64,000 nucleotides of DNA from Pseudopithomyces maydicus (GCA_026873275.1 JANTUC010000011.1:124001-188000); one strand, 5' to 3'; shown: positions 35,897 to 48,758, counted from the stretch's first letter. A program made the numbers and translations. Notes: generated from the sequence alone by a model not told the origin.

Positions 35897-38800
35897 TTAC
35901 AGCGCGAGGCCAGTCCCGTCGCCGCTCCAGCGGTACAAGCTGAGCATTTCGCGGCGGCGCAGCTGCGCAAACTCGGCCGTTTCGTCCATGCCGCGGCCGC
36001 GCACCTGCTGCAGGGCTGAGCGCATCACCTTGCGGAAATTTCTCTGCGATGTTTGGTTAGCATGAGCGATTGATATTTTCCGAGATTTGGCAGTTGGATG
36101 GTCGGTGGGGGGTGGGAACGCGAGTGGCGAGGGGAGAGATGGAAGGCCGGATGTGATGGATGTGACAAGGCTGAATGCAGGGTGCACGTCCCGTCCCAGA
36201 CGGGTAATTGGTGCAAGCGAACAACCAGCTGCGACGTGCGAGTGCAGAACCTGGGAACGGGTGCTTCAAGGGGTCGGGCGGTGTAAGAGATTGGGAGAGA
36301 ACGTACCTGGTATTCGGTATTGAGGGTGACGATGCAGGCTTCATGCGCTCGGACGATTGTCTCGCACGCTTTGACGACGTTGGGATTGGCCTCACCCTGC
36401 AACTTATCTGCTATGAGGAGCAGGAGGAAACTCCCCTGCAGCAGGTAGATGCCGAAGAAGAAGGGCATGAAGCTGAGGTCAGGGTCGAGTTCTAGAATTT
36501 CGTTGAGAGCTTCTGCCGCGGCAACGGCATGCCCCGTAGCGTCGATGAAGCTTTGAGATGAGATCCACAGATCGTTGTCGTCTAGCAAAGAAATAGGATC
36601 CCATTTTCCATTTAACAGAATATGCAGCGTGTGCATAATATGCGTGCCATAGGCAACGACGATTCTTGCACGCATAAGGGACTCTTGAGCTCTAGATGTT
36701 GTAGAATTGACTGATCGAGCAGATGGTGTTCCAGGAAGAACTGGTTCTTGGACCTCTGCATTGGCCTCTGTAATAGCTCTTGCCTTCAGTTCCCGAAGCG
36801 AGTGTCCAAATACCTCCAACTGCCGGGTGATTTCCCTCGCATGGTCGTCCCAGTTCGTCTTGGAGCCAAACCTGGGATGGTTTCTTGCATGGTGAACTTC
36901 GACGATTTCGCCAAGAATGCTCATCAGAGGGAGAAAGAATCCAAATGTGGATGTCCCAGTGCACTCGTATATGGGTCCTGTGCTTCGTCGAAAGGAAGGA
37001 TCTGAGAATGATTGAGCGGAGTTTCCAAAGAGAGCCGGTGATTGCCATACGTCATCAGAGACAGGAGTCTGCAAATCACTGCACTCGATATCGAGCAGCG
37101 ATAATGGCCTGTTGTAGCACAGTGCCAGGTGTCGATCCACCGTGTACAGCATCCACCAAACGCGCCGTCGCTCTTCTCGTTGCTCCTCGGTGAGATTGAT
37201 AGGGGCATTCTGGCCGGAAGAGGGTCCACCAATGTGCTCCGCGTCGAGTTCGGAATGGGCTTCGGAAGCTTCCTCTGGTGGCGGTGTCAAAGGCACTTCC
37301 TTGCTAAGTTTTAATTCCCTGGCCAAACTCCATGCAGCGTTCCACCAGCGCAGCGACGCAGCCTTGTACTCGCTAGCACTGATGACGACGGCGAGGTTAG
37401 CGTACGTGCAGACATCATCAATACCACCTGGAGCCCCTGCGGAGCTGGCTGCATAGCTTCTGTGCCAAATACCTTCGCCTGGCAGCGACATTTCCGGGTC
37501 TTGCGTCGCGATGCCAAAGTTGTTCATCGTTGCGCCAGAACTGAACGTCGGGCTTACGTCGTCACCTTGCGACTGGTGTACCAATGGCTTCAATAGGGAG
37601 ATTGTCAAATTAATAAGCTTCTCCGACAGTTGACTGCGTGCGGATGGTGACGAGGCCAGATAGGGCGATTCGCTGGTCAAACATCCGATCCAAAGCATGC
37701 TAGCAAGTAGTGCTGGGCTACACACGCGTGGATTGTTGTGTCGCAGGAACGACTCCTTTCGGAACACGTAACATAGCACGTACGGGCTGGTGGGTTGCAT
37801 GAAAGCGGTGCTGGAGCTTTGGAAGTAGAGTTCTAGCAAATCACAAGCTAGAGACACAGGCATAACATTGGTGAGATGGGGCACCAGAGGTGCAAGCACC
37901 GGATATCGCAGTTGTTGAGAGCTCGGTGGGTGTGCGTTGTTTGGGTATATCGTTGCAGAAGGAGACGGCAGCGACAGCCAGCCAGGGGAGCCAGATACGG
38001 GCGAGGTAGCAATGTAGCTTGGCATGGGAGACCCGGCGTGGGGCATTCTGAACGAATGTGGAGGCGCTTGTGCGCTCTGTGGGCTCATCATCTCGTAGGG
38101 ACTGTGCGCGTATTCGGGCATGTTCGAGGGGATGATGGGGTGCATCATCTGGTGCGGCTGCTGGTAGGCGCGGTTGAAGTCGTCCATGGTTGCGTATTCG
38201 GGAACCGGGTGGTTGTGCATCTGCAGGCCTTGGGTCTGAATCCGCGGTGGTTGCATGGGATTGTGCATGCTCTCGCCCATCTGGTTCTCAGGGATCGAGT
38301 CGATGGCACTCATGCTCATGGTTCGCGAGACGGGGTTCACGCCGGGGTACATGGCTGCACTGTCCATGTCACGAGTCGTGGCGATGCTGGCAGACCTGCC
38401 TGGCGGAGGGAGACTGGGCGGAGGCAAGTCGGGCAGGGAACGCTGGCCCTCAGGAAATTCGGCCTTGGGAGACGTCTCTTTCTGGTCTTCGGGGCCGTTG
38501 CTTCGTGACTGTGGGCTTCCAGAGGTCGACTCGCCCGAGGGGGCGCTGTGCCGTTGGCTGCAGCGGCGGCGGCTGCAGCAGCGAGATCCTTGCGTGATGC
38601 CTTTCCGCGCTTCTTGCGTTCACGCATGTACTCGCAGGTCAGACCAAACTCTGCGATGCGGTTAGTGTGGCTCAACGTCTGACGGCGCCAGCAGCTGTCA
38701 AGCTGTCAAAAACGCTTGGTGGATCCTGCGGAACTTTACGTACCTATGCAGTGGGCGCACTATGGTTCCGTTAGCGACTAGTCGTCACGTCAAGGTGAAC

Positions 38801-39209
38801 TACTCACAGGTGCTTTGCCATCGCACTTGGTGCGCAGCTGGTTGCACTGATCGCAGGCCCGGCTGATTCGGCGTCGCACCGGCCCTGCAGCGGCAGCGCC
38901 TCGTCCCGCGCGCTCGTGGAGCATCTGATCTCGCTGGCTCCGAGGCGCTGCAGCAAGAGGCCCGCTCGCGTAGGGCAGGCGGTGCGGCTTGACAAGGCCT
39001 TTGGCCGGGGGCAGGACATGGCGGTTCTGGTGGAATTGCAGAGCGTACTGCGACGTGTGGGCCAGCGTGTCGAGCGGCGAGGGCCCCATGGGCTGGGCAG
39101 CGAAATGGTGTTGATGCTGCATCGGTGGAGGGAACTGCTCGTATTGGTGGAGACTGGTCGACATCATCCTTCTAGCGCCGGCCTCGGCCTCGACTGCACC
39201 ACGCGACAA
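35897..39209 (-). CDS. xlnR: Xylanase/cellulase regulator XlnR (Xyr1/Xlr1), Zn2Cys6, one apparent frame break
   Basis: Exons 39209-38808, 38759-38744 (only 16 nt), 38650-36307 and 36043-35897; about 969 residues once one base is added. The zinc cluster RRRISRACDQCNQLRTKCDG...CAHCIEFGLTCEY has Cys119, 122, 129, 135, 138 and 145 and is spread over three exons. KKRGKASRKDLAA, the long fungal_trans domain (PVSLACDLLELYFQ, RRRVWWMLYTVDRHLALCYNRPLSL) and the terminal LYRWSGDGTGLAL are characteristic of XlnR. The frame changes between NGTAPP and SGESTSGS at the C run of the coding strand (forward G run 38539-38543), where one more base restores it. The factor activates xylan, cellulose and pentose-catabolic genes in the nucleus. 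The AA9 gene at 51.7 kb and ribose-5-phosphate isomerase at 47.4 kb are functionally related, but I saw no GGCTAA site in the AA9 upstream region. Confidence 0.9.
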
Positions 39210-42200
39210 GGGCGAATAGGGCTCAATGGCGACGGTGGGGGGGAAGAGGGTGGCAGGGTGAGATCAGATGGAAAGAGGCAGACAAGAGCAGTCAGTATCG
39301 GGGGAGGCGAGGTGGGATGGAGGGTGGTGCTCAGCGCCGGGCTGGGAGAGATGTCGTCAGGATGGATGCTGCAGGTCAGAGGTAGGTCCACGCTGCTCTT
39401 TAGACTCGCCCACCCGTGTCCCTGAGTACAATATAGGTAGCTGCCGGTCGCAGACTTCTCCGCCTCGAGCCAGGTCAGGTCTTAGTGGTGCCCGCGGGGT
39501 ATAGCACAGGCTGCCAGTGCTTGAGGTGCAGGGTGGCCAATACCGGATGGCATGGGCAACGACCTCCCATCTCCGGGATACTAGCTGCGTCGCGCGTCAG
39601 AAAAGCTGCTGGGCCACATGGGTCGCTGTGCAAACGAGATGGTCAATGAGTTCTGTGCGCTAGGTTCGACGGCCAAGCCTTCATGTCCCCAGTCATCACG
39701 CCTCTGCAACCCCCCGGCATCCTCCATGGGACCCTGGTGCTGCGCAACGCTTCCACGTTGAGCACAGGGCACGATGCCGCTTGATCGTCGGTGCCGCGAG
39801 CTTGAGCGGATGCACCCCGAGCTGCTCGCCGCGTCAAGGCCCGTAATCAAAAGTGATATTGCTTGATCGGTGCCATCCCAGCCCTATATGTCCCTCCCGT
39901 TAAGGGCGCCATACCGTACCGAAGCCGGCCAGAGGTATCTTTTTGTACCCCCGTACCGCCAATGCCACCGTCAGATCCCGAGCCCTCAAACACATTGGCG
40001 ATCCAGCAACGGTATGCGCCATGATTGGCGCCACCGAGCCCACTTTTGTGCATTTGCCAGCAACGCCCTCCATCCCTCCATTCTGATGGCACGGGACCCT
40101 CTTCGTCGACGCCGGCCTGCTACGGCCTGCCGCACTTTTCCAGTATGTGCCGCCGGGCTGTCGACTCCTCGAATAGAAGGAACCAAGTTCTGCCCCCCAG
40201 CTGCGACCGGCTACGATTCAAGGCTGCCGCTCGCCACGATGCCGGTCATCGCATCCTGGTGAATAACCCGTGTCGCCAGCCTTCCGCCGCCAGCCTGTGC
40301 GGATCAATCTTTCATCCAGACTCTGCCTACCAGGAACCGGTAGGCATGAATCAATGCTGCGGTGCGCCGATGGAAATCGCCCTCGACGCCTTTCTAAAAC
40401 GCTTCCATCTTCCGCGAACCGACCTCGAAACAAACCCACTTTTGCGCCGCTTCTCGAACCCTCGCGCATGAAAGCCTCTCCCCTCGTCTAGCTCGGCAAT
40501 GTCCTTGGTGATGCTTCCCCCATCAATATCGACTCAGAGTGGTCACCTGCATGTGGTTCGCTAGAATTGGTCGTGTGGAGAGACTGCCTGCGCAAGCTCA
40601 GCTCTATAATACCTCAATTATAATATGAGGTTCTGAACGAGAGGTCCTGGCACGGCCATGTCAGCGTACCTTGTCCGGCGGTGGCCAACAAAAAAAGGTG
40701 GCGTGCGATTGTTGCAGACGACGCGCGCTTAGAAATGCTGGCCCTTCTTCTACATGTGAAAGCACCATACATTTTCTGTGGACCTATGTGAGCCTTGACT
40801 GTTGCAAAAACGTGGCCTGGCCGCGCCATATGTCGACATGATCCAATGAAAGTTATGTCTCTACCATTCATGGGGAGGTTCATTTCAATGATTGGCAGGG
40901 CATTCTGGAGCCAGCGGATCGCTCCGCATTTCAGCGCCTGGCATTTCCCACTCTACCCCATTCACTGCCTCGTGCCTTCGACGGCTTGGCAGCATTCTGC
41001 AGCATCTGCAGCATCTGCAGGAACGTCTGTCGAGAATGGTGCGAACATTTGGTTGTGTTGACGGGCCTATCCCTTCTGACGATCAATAGCGCCGTTTTGC
41101 AACGGCCAGGGAGCACCAGCGTCCGGCACTTTGCGGTGGGGATGCCAGCCCTAATTACCCAAGGAAGAGTCCCTTCCGAAGCCATCAGCATCCAAGGCCT
41201 GGATTGACCAGAACGTGGCATAACTTTGTGCGAGGGTTGTGAAGAGGTGGAGGTTTGCCGGACAGCTCACAGAGGCTGGGTGCAGTATCCAAGGGTCGTA
41301 GGCTCGGAGATCTGCTGGGCGAAAATCGCCTCGCGAGTTAGGGCGGAAAGAATGGTTCCTCCCTACACCGTTTCGGGAACGGGTGCTTTTCTCCGTTCGT
41401 ACATGTCTACCCAAGCGACCTCAGGCGAACCGTAGGTGCATGTCTCGTGATCCAAGAGGTTGTTGGGGCGTTCGATAAAGTTCATGACGATGTCGGTAAA
41501 GTGACAGGTGGACCAGACGTGATTCTATTCTGGGGAGGTTGACCACTGTCGAAAGAGTTGCACCCTCCATGGACCACCCACATTGGAAGCGAACAGACCA
41601 AGGTCCAGGATCGCTGCCGAGTCCTGCTGGGCGTGGATCTAGGCTGACGCTGGCTAGCGCTCACACCGTCGCTCCCGATACGTAACGGTCCGACTAATCC
41701 ATTCATGGTTTAGCCAAAGCCACTGGCTTGTTGGCCGTGCAGTAAAATGCGGCCAATAACCGTAGAAGAATTTCGAAATTTGTGTCGCCGTCCCCGATGC
41801 TCTCATCATATCATCCTGCACGGCATTGCCATCTGAAATGAAGTAGCCGGCCTTTGGCACTTCACGAGCATCTAGAGTCAGCTGTGACACAGATCAACTA
41901 TGTTGTCATACATTGACGTGTTACCCTACGACAGCCCATGACGCGCTTATTTCAGTAGAACTGCGGTACCGAGTGCAGCTGAGCCTGGATGACATGGCTG
42001 ATACGATGGGGACTGCCTCGATACTGTATGAGAAGGCTTGAGAGTTCATTTGGGGGCTGCTGCCCAAGCCTGTTCCATTTGATTTGCCCCAATTTCCGAT
42101 TTGAGCAAAGTCGAGCAGTGACGACACAGAAATATAAGTCTTGGGATCATTACGGAGCGATCCGGATTGGGGACAAACTTGGAGCTTTGCTCCCACACAA

Positions 42201-43275
42201 TAGATTGAAGACTCCTCCCGTAGGGGCGATGTGTTGTTTGAGTCTTTGCACGTCATATGCAGGCCCAGTAAAGGAACAGGATTTGCGAAAATGGCCCGAG
42301 TTCACCAAGTTGATGATCGGCATTTGTTGAACGGAGAAGCAGGAATTAGCGATACGAGTTGGAGGATTCTTCGAACGCCAGCGTCGGCTCCGCTGCCCTA
42401 GATCCCGTATCCACGAGGCTGTGGCTGAAGTGCAAACTGAAGGATGGAGCAAGAGAGGAGAAGGACTAGGATCCAGACCGATCGTGGGTGTGGCTGCGGC
42501 TGCGGGAGTCCCTGAGGTGGGCAATCATATCCACACTGAGTGATGGTGGAAATGCCGACTATGGGGCGACTGCTGACCTCAGGCCGCTTCCAATAACGGG
42601 TACCCAGTGGACGGGCGGGGAAGACAGGAAAAGAAGGCTATCGGCGAGATCAATTGCGCCAGATTATACTTAGGTCAAGCATGCCACCGGCCGTGGAGCT
42701 TGCAGCTGGCCTACCTTGATGGCGGGACTGTGAGGTGACTGCTGCCTCCACCCAGCCTTGTTGCGCGATGCGCATCGCGTTGATTGGTCGAGTTTCGTCC
42801 GGGGCTTTTTGAAGTCGATGGAAGCGCCTCTTTGCATTCGGTGTGGTTCACCAGGCGGCCCCATGATAACGCGTTGAAGGCTGGAGCATGTTGCGGCCGT
42901 AGGTAGTCTGACAGGAGCTTCCGTCTGGGACGACCCATGGAGCGCAGGACACCACAGTAGGCATGTCCCTCCGAATACACTGATCGTCTTGACCAACAGA
43001 CACGGACACGATGCATCGAAAGATGATGGTCGGGGCTGTGGACGACTCTGCAGTGTGCTGTGGTTTCGCGTTGGAGACGCGATGCCAGTTGAGAAGGCTA
43101 ACCGGATTGGCCGTAGCTGCACACCAGTACGTCACCTCCGATGGCGGCGACTTCCTATCGTCAAAATTGATAGAAGGAGCGATAGAGGCTCACCGCAGAC
43201 TATCGTCACTACCATAAATCTCCTGATCGCCACCATTTTGCAATACCGAATCCATCGCATATTCTGGCTGCCACC
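39210..43275. other. 4-kb intergenic region upstream of xlnR and ALDH genes
   Basis: Divergent promoters with no recognised gene between. Open frames up to about 150 codons (for example 42670-43122 on -, 40025-40471 on +) have no known product. A CTGCAGCAT-type triplet repeat lies at about 40995-41022. The first kilobase upstream of 39209 is GC-rich. Confidence 0.5.
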
Positions 43276-44835
43276 ATGTCTGTCGAGACGATCACAACTG
43301 TGGGCATTACCCCGCCATGAAGACCATGTGCCCCCGCTGAACTGCTTTCCATTCAGATCTCCCCGGTCACCAACAAGCCAATTCTTACCCGCAATGGGCT
43401 CTCCGACGCGGACATAACCTCCATCCCAGAGACGGCTGCTCGTGCATTCGAATCATACAGACGCACCTCCCTTGCGGATCGGCAAGCAATCGTCAAGAAG
43501 GCGCTGAAGCTCCTGAATGAGCGCCAAGATGCGCTGGGGAAGGAGCTCACCGAGCAGATGGGACGCCCGATCACATACACGCCAAAGGAAGTCGCGACTG
43601 CCGTGGCCCGCGGCGAGTACATGCTCAAGATCAGTGATGAGTCCCTGAAGGAGACCGAAGGTGAAGCAGAGAAGGGCTTCAAGCGATACATCAAGAAGGT
43701 CCCCGTAGGACCGGTGCTCATCCTTTTCCCATGGAACGTCAGTACAACGACATGTCACAGACAGTACAATCTCAACTGACCATTCCAGTACCCGTACCTT
43801 ACCTTGGTCAACTCGCTGATTCCGGCTCTGCTAGCAGGCAATTCTGTCGTGCTCAAGCCATCACCGCAAACACCCACGAGCGCGGAACAGATCAAGCAAA
43901 TTTTCGCAGATGCCGGTTTGCCAGAGGGTGTCCTCCAGACGTTCCACAGCGGCTCCATCACTCAGATTGAAGCCATCGCCCGTTCGCCACATATCCAGCT
44001 TGTATGCTTCACCGGTTCCGTCGCCAATGGCCTTGCCATTCAGAGCACCGCGAACGATCGTGTACCCGTCCGGGTTGGACTTGAGCTTGGAGGAAAAGAC
44101 CCCGCCTATGTCCGCTCAGACGTCGATATCAAGTGGGCCGCCGAAGAGATTGTGGACGGTGCAGTCTTCAACTCTGGCCAGAGTTGCTGCAGTGTGGAGC
44201 GCGTCTACGTGGATGAGAAGATCCACGATGAGTTCGTTGCTGCTCTTCAGGACGTGCTGAAAGGTTACAAACTTGGTGATCCCATGGACAAGAACACCCA
44301 CGTGGGTCCCGTCGTATCGACACGTTCCGCCGAGGCAATCAAATCACACATCAAGGATGCTCTTGAGAAGGGTGCCAAAGATGCGACGCCAGAGAACGAA
44401 TCGTTCAAGTCTCCTCCAGCGGACGGTAACTTCGTTGCTCCGACCCTACTCACCAACGTGGACCACAGTATGGCTGTAATGACCGAGGAAACCTTTGGCC
44501 CGGTCATTCCAGTCATGAAGGTAAAGAATGACGCCGAAGCCATCAAGCTCATGAACGACAGCCAGTTTGGCTTGACCGCCAGTATCTGGACCAAAGATAC
44601 GAACAAAGGCCATGAGCTGGTCGATGATGTTGAGGCAGGCACTGTCTTCGTGAACCGATGCGATTACCCTGCACCAGTAAGTAGTGTGACCTTTCTAGTG
44701 GAACATGCTGACACATTCTAGGATCTTGCGTGGGTGGGTTGGAAGGACTCCGGAAAGGGCCAAACACTCTCTAAATTCGGATTCGACCAATTCGTCAAGC
44801 TGAAGAGCTACCATGTCAAGGACTACCCCAAATAG
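43276..44835 (+). CDS. NAD(P)-dependent aldehyde dehydrogenase
   Basis: Four exons (43276-43299, 43357-43737, 43789-44676, 44722-44835) give 468 residues. The start has the context CCACCATG and exon 1 encodes only eight residues; its donor GTGGGC is weak, but the branch and acceptor are good and the phase fits. Key motifs: LILFPWNYPYLTLVNSLIPALLAGN near the cofactor site, FTGS, general base Glu in LELGGKDPAYV, and catalytic Cys268 in NSGQSCCSVERV. The C-terminal part has EETFGPVIPV and KDSGKG. The class oxidises aldehydes to acids; similarity is to fungal aldehyde / succinate-semialdehyde-type enzymes, and the exact substrate cannot be fixed. No targeting signal is evident, so cytosolic is inferred. 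Confidence 0.93.
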
Positions 44836-45762
44836 GTGCTTAATAAAACGCAAATTTTACGTGTCTGAATCGACTCTGTACCCAGATGTCATGGCTTGGC
44901 ACCTTTGCCGTATCTTTGGCATATCTAGTCTGTCCTCACTGGAGTTGGCAAGTCAATTGTGCATTCACGGCTGCTGATAATTCTCGACATGCTGTTCTCA
45001 CAGAAGACAACGAAGCTCATCCCTAGTAAATGATATATCCACTGGCATTCAACCCAGCGTACCGGTTAGCTATGCACGATTACCCATCGAACCGTATCCT
45101 TGCGGCATCGGTAGAGGAAGCCGTTCCACACAGGCAGCCCCAATATTAAAATCCCCCAAAGCAGCAAAACGAACCTCCGTTTCGTCGCGTCTCAAACACG
45201 CTTTTTTCGGTGCCTGGACGAAGAATGCGCGCTTCATGCAAGGTTGGTCGCACGCCGGGCCACCATTGTGGAACTTAGCAAAGGAATCGCAACCACGACG
45301 TCACACCTTCATCTGTCTAATGGTGTGTTCATCTCAGCTATCTCTTCATGGCGCTTCTCTACAAAATGCCCCCTACAATCTGTTTTCTTCGGAATATACA
45401 TCTCGGCAAGTTCAAGCTGGATGCCCGTATACCTACGTCTGAACATGAAACATTCCATTCATCACGGTGGAATGCAGCTTACCGGTTGCCACCCGCAAGG
45501 AACAATTTCTCTTCCCTTCCTCGCGTGGCAGCAGCGAGACTCATCGCTTGGGAAACCGTCTCACTTAAATTCGTGCATCCCTGCGACTGCCCCTCGGTCT
45601 CTCCCACTCACAAACCCTTCTATATATATCTTGACGCCCTGAATTGAATAGTGTACACTTGACTATAATTACCCACGCACTCATCTCTTTGGACCCAATA
45701 CGCCTCGTCAGTATACAACACATGCGAGGCTTCCCTCTACTCTAGCGGAGTCCCAACGCACC
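44836..45762. other. Intergenic, no gene seen
   Basis: Between the aldehyde dehydrogenase and the CRIB-like gene. Overlapping open frames at 45236-45647 (+) look like chance; no splice model or family is recognised. Confidence 0.45.
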
Positions 45763-47043
45763 ATGCCGTTTCAAAGCGTTTTCCGCAAGCTCAAAAGTTC
45801 GCTGTTTTGCTGCAAAAAGCGGGACGGGTCGCGGAAAAAAGGATCCTTAGATATTGTACGCGTGCCTCCTCGATTCAATGTTTTCTGATGACACTAACAC
45901 ATAGTGCAGGGTGCTCCAATGAACGTTCGCCATCTCGATGTCGCGGAGACGATGAAGTGGCGCTTTGGCGATGATGAGAGGTACGTACATGCATCATCGT
46001 TCGTCTGTCCATCCCCCTACATGTACATGTTTCTGTAACCACAACCTCTAGCATCATACATACATCCATAGAAAACCCATCCACCCACATCTACACACAT
46101 ACAAAATACTAACCCACAACCCAGATCCACCCCCTCCCCACCCCCTCCTCAACCCACCTCCTCTCCCTCTCCCTCTCTTCCCACCCCCATCCACCCCATC
46201 TCTCTCCCCACCCTCCACCCCCAGACCCTCATCCCCCTCTCTCCATCCTGAGACGCCCAGACTTTCCACCGAAGGAGGTGCAATTCCGCTCCCAAACCAC
46301 GCCAAAGGAGTAAAACAGGGAGCAGATGCGAGAGAGGACAGAGACGAAGCAGGGGAACAAAAGCAAGGATGCATCCTCCTCAACGCCGCATCCGCACACC
46401 TCCCCTCCACCCTACCAACCCCACCTCGCCATAGAAACAGCAGTGTGCCCCCGCCGGTGAGGCTGAGGGGTATGAAAGAGAGGGAGGTGGGAAGGGAAAG
46501 GAGCACACCTTCTCCTCCTTCTACTTCTTCCTCTCCTTCTAATTTTTCCTCTCCTTCTACTTCTTCCTCTCCTTCTTCGTCTTCTCTCCCCCTTCCTCCC
46601 CCTTCTCCTCCCCCGGCACAGTCAAACACGCCAAAAACGGAGCGGTACGAAGCCCTCCTCGACCCCTTCGAAGGCTGTTTCTCCTCCTCTTCTTCCTCCT
46701 CGCTGTCCTCGCTATCGTCCTGCTTCCCGGCTTTGGCGCGTGTCTCGCGGGGGGATCCGAGTGCGAGGGGGGACTTGGGAAGGGAGGCGGGGATGGGGAG
46801 GTGGATACGGGGGCGGGGGCGGATGGGGGTGGCATTGGGATTGGGCTTGAAATTGGGATCGGAGATGGAAATGGGGATAGAGGGGGTAAGAAAGAGGTGT
46901 GTGGGGTTCCGCGGGGCGTGTTGGGGTTGGAGGAGTTTGGCAAGGGGTGGGGGGTGAAGATGGTGGGGAGAGTGCGGAGGAGGGGGAGGGGGTGGAGAGG
47001 AGGGCGCTCGTGGCGGTTTGAGGCGTTGGAGGAAGTGGTGTAG
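45763..47043 (+). CDS. Small CRIB-like protein, low-complexity tail; model uncertain
   Basis: ATG 45763 opens a 31-residue basic exon with a CC pair (FRKLKSSLFCCKKRDG), possibly a lipid-modified membrane anchor. Exon 45910-45980 encodes IGAPMNVRHLDVAE, which fits the CRIB pattern I-x-x-P-x-x-(F/V)-x-H-x-x-(H/V) that binds Cdc42/Rac GTPases. After a third intron with a TACTAAC branch site (acceptor at 46124) the sequence becomes Pro/Ser-rich, passes ERYEALLDPFEGCF and ends near GVLGLEEFGKGWGVKMVGRV. The frame changes at least twice in the C- and G-run-rich tail, so the end at 47043 is a guess. I infer a GTPase-linked adaptor; an alternative is that only the first two exons are real. Confidence 0.42.
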
Positions 47044-47371
47044 GGGATTTAAGGGAAGAGGGGTGTGTGTGATGGATAGGTGGGCTGAGATGAGGTGAAC
47101 GAGACAGGACGGACGACTTACAAACTACTTCCAGCGATATCACGCAAGGAGATAGACTAATCAAGATTCAATCGGAGAAGTGCCCCTCGTCCCACACGCA
47201 CGTGTTAATAATTTTAACCCAGCAAGTCTTCTATTCACAACATCCGCAGCCAGACATCATTCACAAAGGCAAGCCTCAAAAATACGCTCTACATAACTAT
47301 ATACACACCTTCTCGTAAAAACGCCCTTCCACTCTATCCCCCCTTCTATCCTACCCTACCCTCTTTACCAC
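47044..47371. other. Intergenic between convergent genes
   Basis: About 330 bases separating the CRIB-like gene and the isomerase 3' ends. No feature seen. Confidence 0.4.
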
Positions 47372-48328
47372 CTACCCCCTCTTCGCAGTCCTAACCTCCA
47401 CCGACCCATCCTTATTCCCAAAATACACGGCAACCGGCCTCTGCCCGCCCCTCACCCACTTCACCGCCTCCCCTTTACCCCCTCCTTCTCCACGCCATCC
47501 AGCCCCGAGAAGATACCCACCTCCAGCACGCCCGTCAACCCCTTGATCGCCTCGCTGAGCTTCTTCACCTCCCACGTGCCGTCGGTGCCGTCGCCGTTGC
47601 CCTTGCCGGCGGCGACGTCGGCGTCGAGGAGGAGCGTGGGGAAGGGCGCGTCGACGATGAAGAAGTCTTGGTCTGTCTTGAGGGGTCCGGATTTCTCGAG
47701 GAGGGTGGTGCGGAGGGTGGGGGAGGGGGAGCCGAGGGTGCGCAGGGAGAGGAGGACGGTGGGGATGGCGATGGGGGCGACTTCGATGGGGATCGTGGGC
47801 CAGGTGGTGAGGAGGCGGGATTGGTTTTTGCGGTAGTCTGTTGCGTGGAAAGTCAGCTCGTTATCGTGTATGCTCGTGTATGTTGGGTCGTGCAAATGGT
47901 GGATGGATGGATAGATGGAGAGATGGATAGAAAGAAAGGAAGCACGCACCGGCAACGCAGACAAACTTCTTCGCCCGCTCCGCCACAAGCTTCTCCTGGA
48001 ACAGGCACGCGCCCCCGCCCTTGATGCAGTTCAGCTCCTCGTCGACCTCGTCCGCGCCGTCGAAGGCCACGTCGAAGACGACGTCCTCGGGGAGGCTGTC
48101 GAAGGCCACGGGGGTGAGCCCCGCCTTGACGATCACCTGGCGCGACTGGTAGCCCGTCGGGATGAAGCGGATCGCCGGATTCGTCGACACCTTCTTGATG
48201 GCCTCGACGACGTAGACGATGGTCGTGCCGGAGCCGATGCCCACGTGCGTCGCGGACGGGTCGAAGTGGTCTTTCACGGCTTGCTCGGCGGCGGCGCGCT
48301 TCGCGGATTCGACGGTGGCGTCGGCCAT
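47372..48328 (-). CDS. RKI1: Ribose-5-phosphate isomerase A
   Basis: Exons 48328-47950 and 47837-47372 give about 281 residues. The enzyme interconverts ribose 5-phosphate and ribulose 5-phosphate in the non-oxidative pentose phosphate pathway. Motifs: GIGSGTT phosphate loop, FIPTGYQSRQ, DVAFDGADEVD with the catalytic Asp residues, IKGGGACLFQEKLVA with the catalytic Lys/Glu, then DYRKNQS after the intron and the C-terminal GGQRPVAVYFG. The frame in the given sequence stops after GVKGRR; one more base in the C run 47478-47482 (a G run on the coding strand) restores the conserved end. A 38-nt GTAAAG...CAG intron could also rejoin the frame, but it would delete the conserved GGQ and is too short for this genome. 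The frame is open upstream of 48328 for a further 77 codons (see findings). Confidence 0.9.
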
Positions 48329-48758
48329 GGTGGTGCGGGGGGTGACTGGAGCCGCGGAGGGAGACGAAGACGAAGACGAAGAGGAGGAGGAAAAGGCGCG
48401 GGGGTCGCGGCGGGGGAGAAGGCGCAGGGGAAAGGTCGCGGTGGTGAGGAGGCGAGAGCGGACGGGCAATTGCGTGGTCGAGGGGCGCAATTGGGGGGTG
48501 GGCAGCCGGAGAGGGCGCGGTTGCTGAGTGATGGGATTATTTGAGCAGAAACGGCGCATATTCAGCAGCGATGAGGGGCACGGCTTAGTACGCAGGTAAT
48601 GGATGGGACTGCCCCGCCATGCAGCCACCCTAGTTCCCCCCGGCCCGTGGGCGGCAGCGCCCGGCAGAATGACGGGTGGTGCCTGGAGCTGGAGCTGCTG
48701 TACCGACACCGCCAACACGAAGCTCACTCCCACATCCAGCCTCTCCTCATAGATCAAC
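48329..48758. promoter_or_regulatory. Divergent promoter region of RKI1 and NEDD8 E1 subunit
   Basis: 430 bases between two start codons pointing apart. The part next to RKI1 is open in the RKI1 frame back to an ATG at 48559 and encodes an Arg/Ser/Pro-rich stretch, so some may be coding. Confidence 0.5.

Noticed and set aside
47444..47481. 38-nt intron in the isomerase instead of a lost base
   Set aside because: It keeps phase, but would remove the conserved Gly-Gly-Gln before RPVAVYFG and is shorter than any other intron here.
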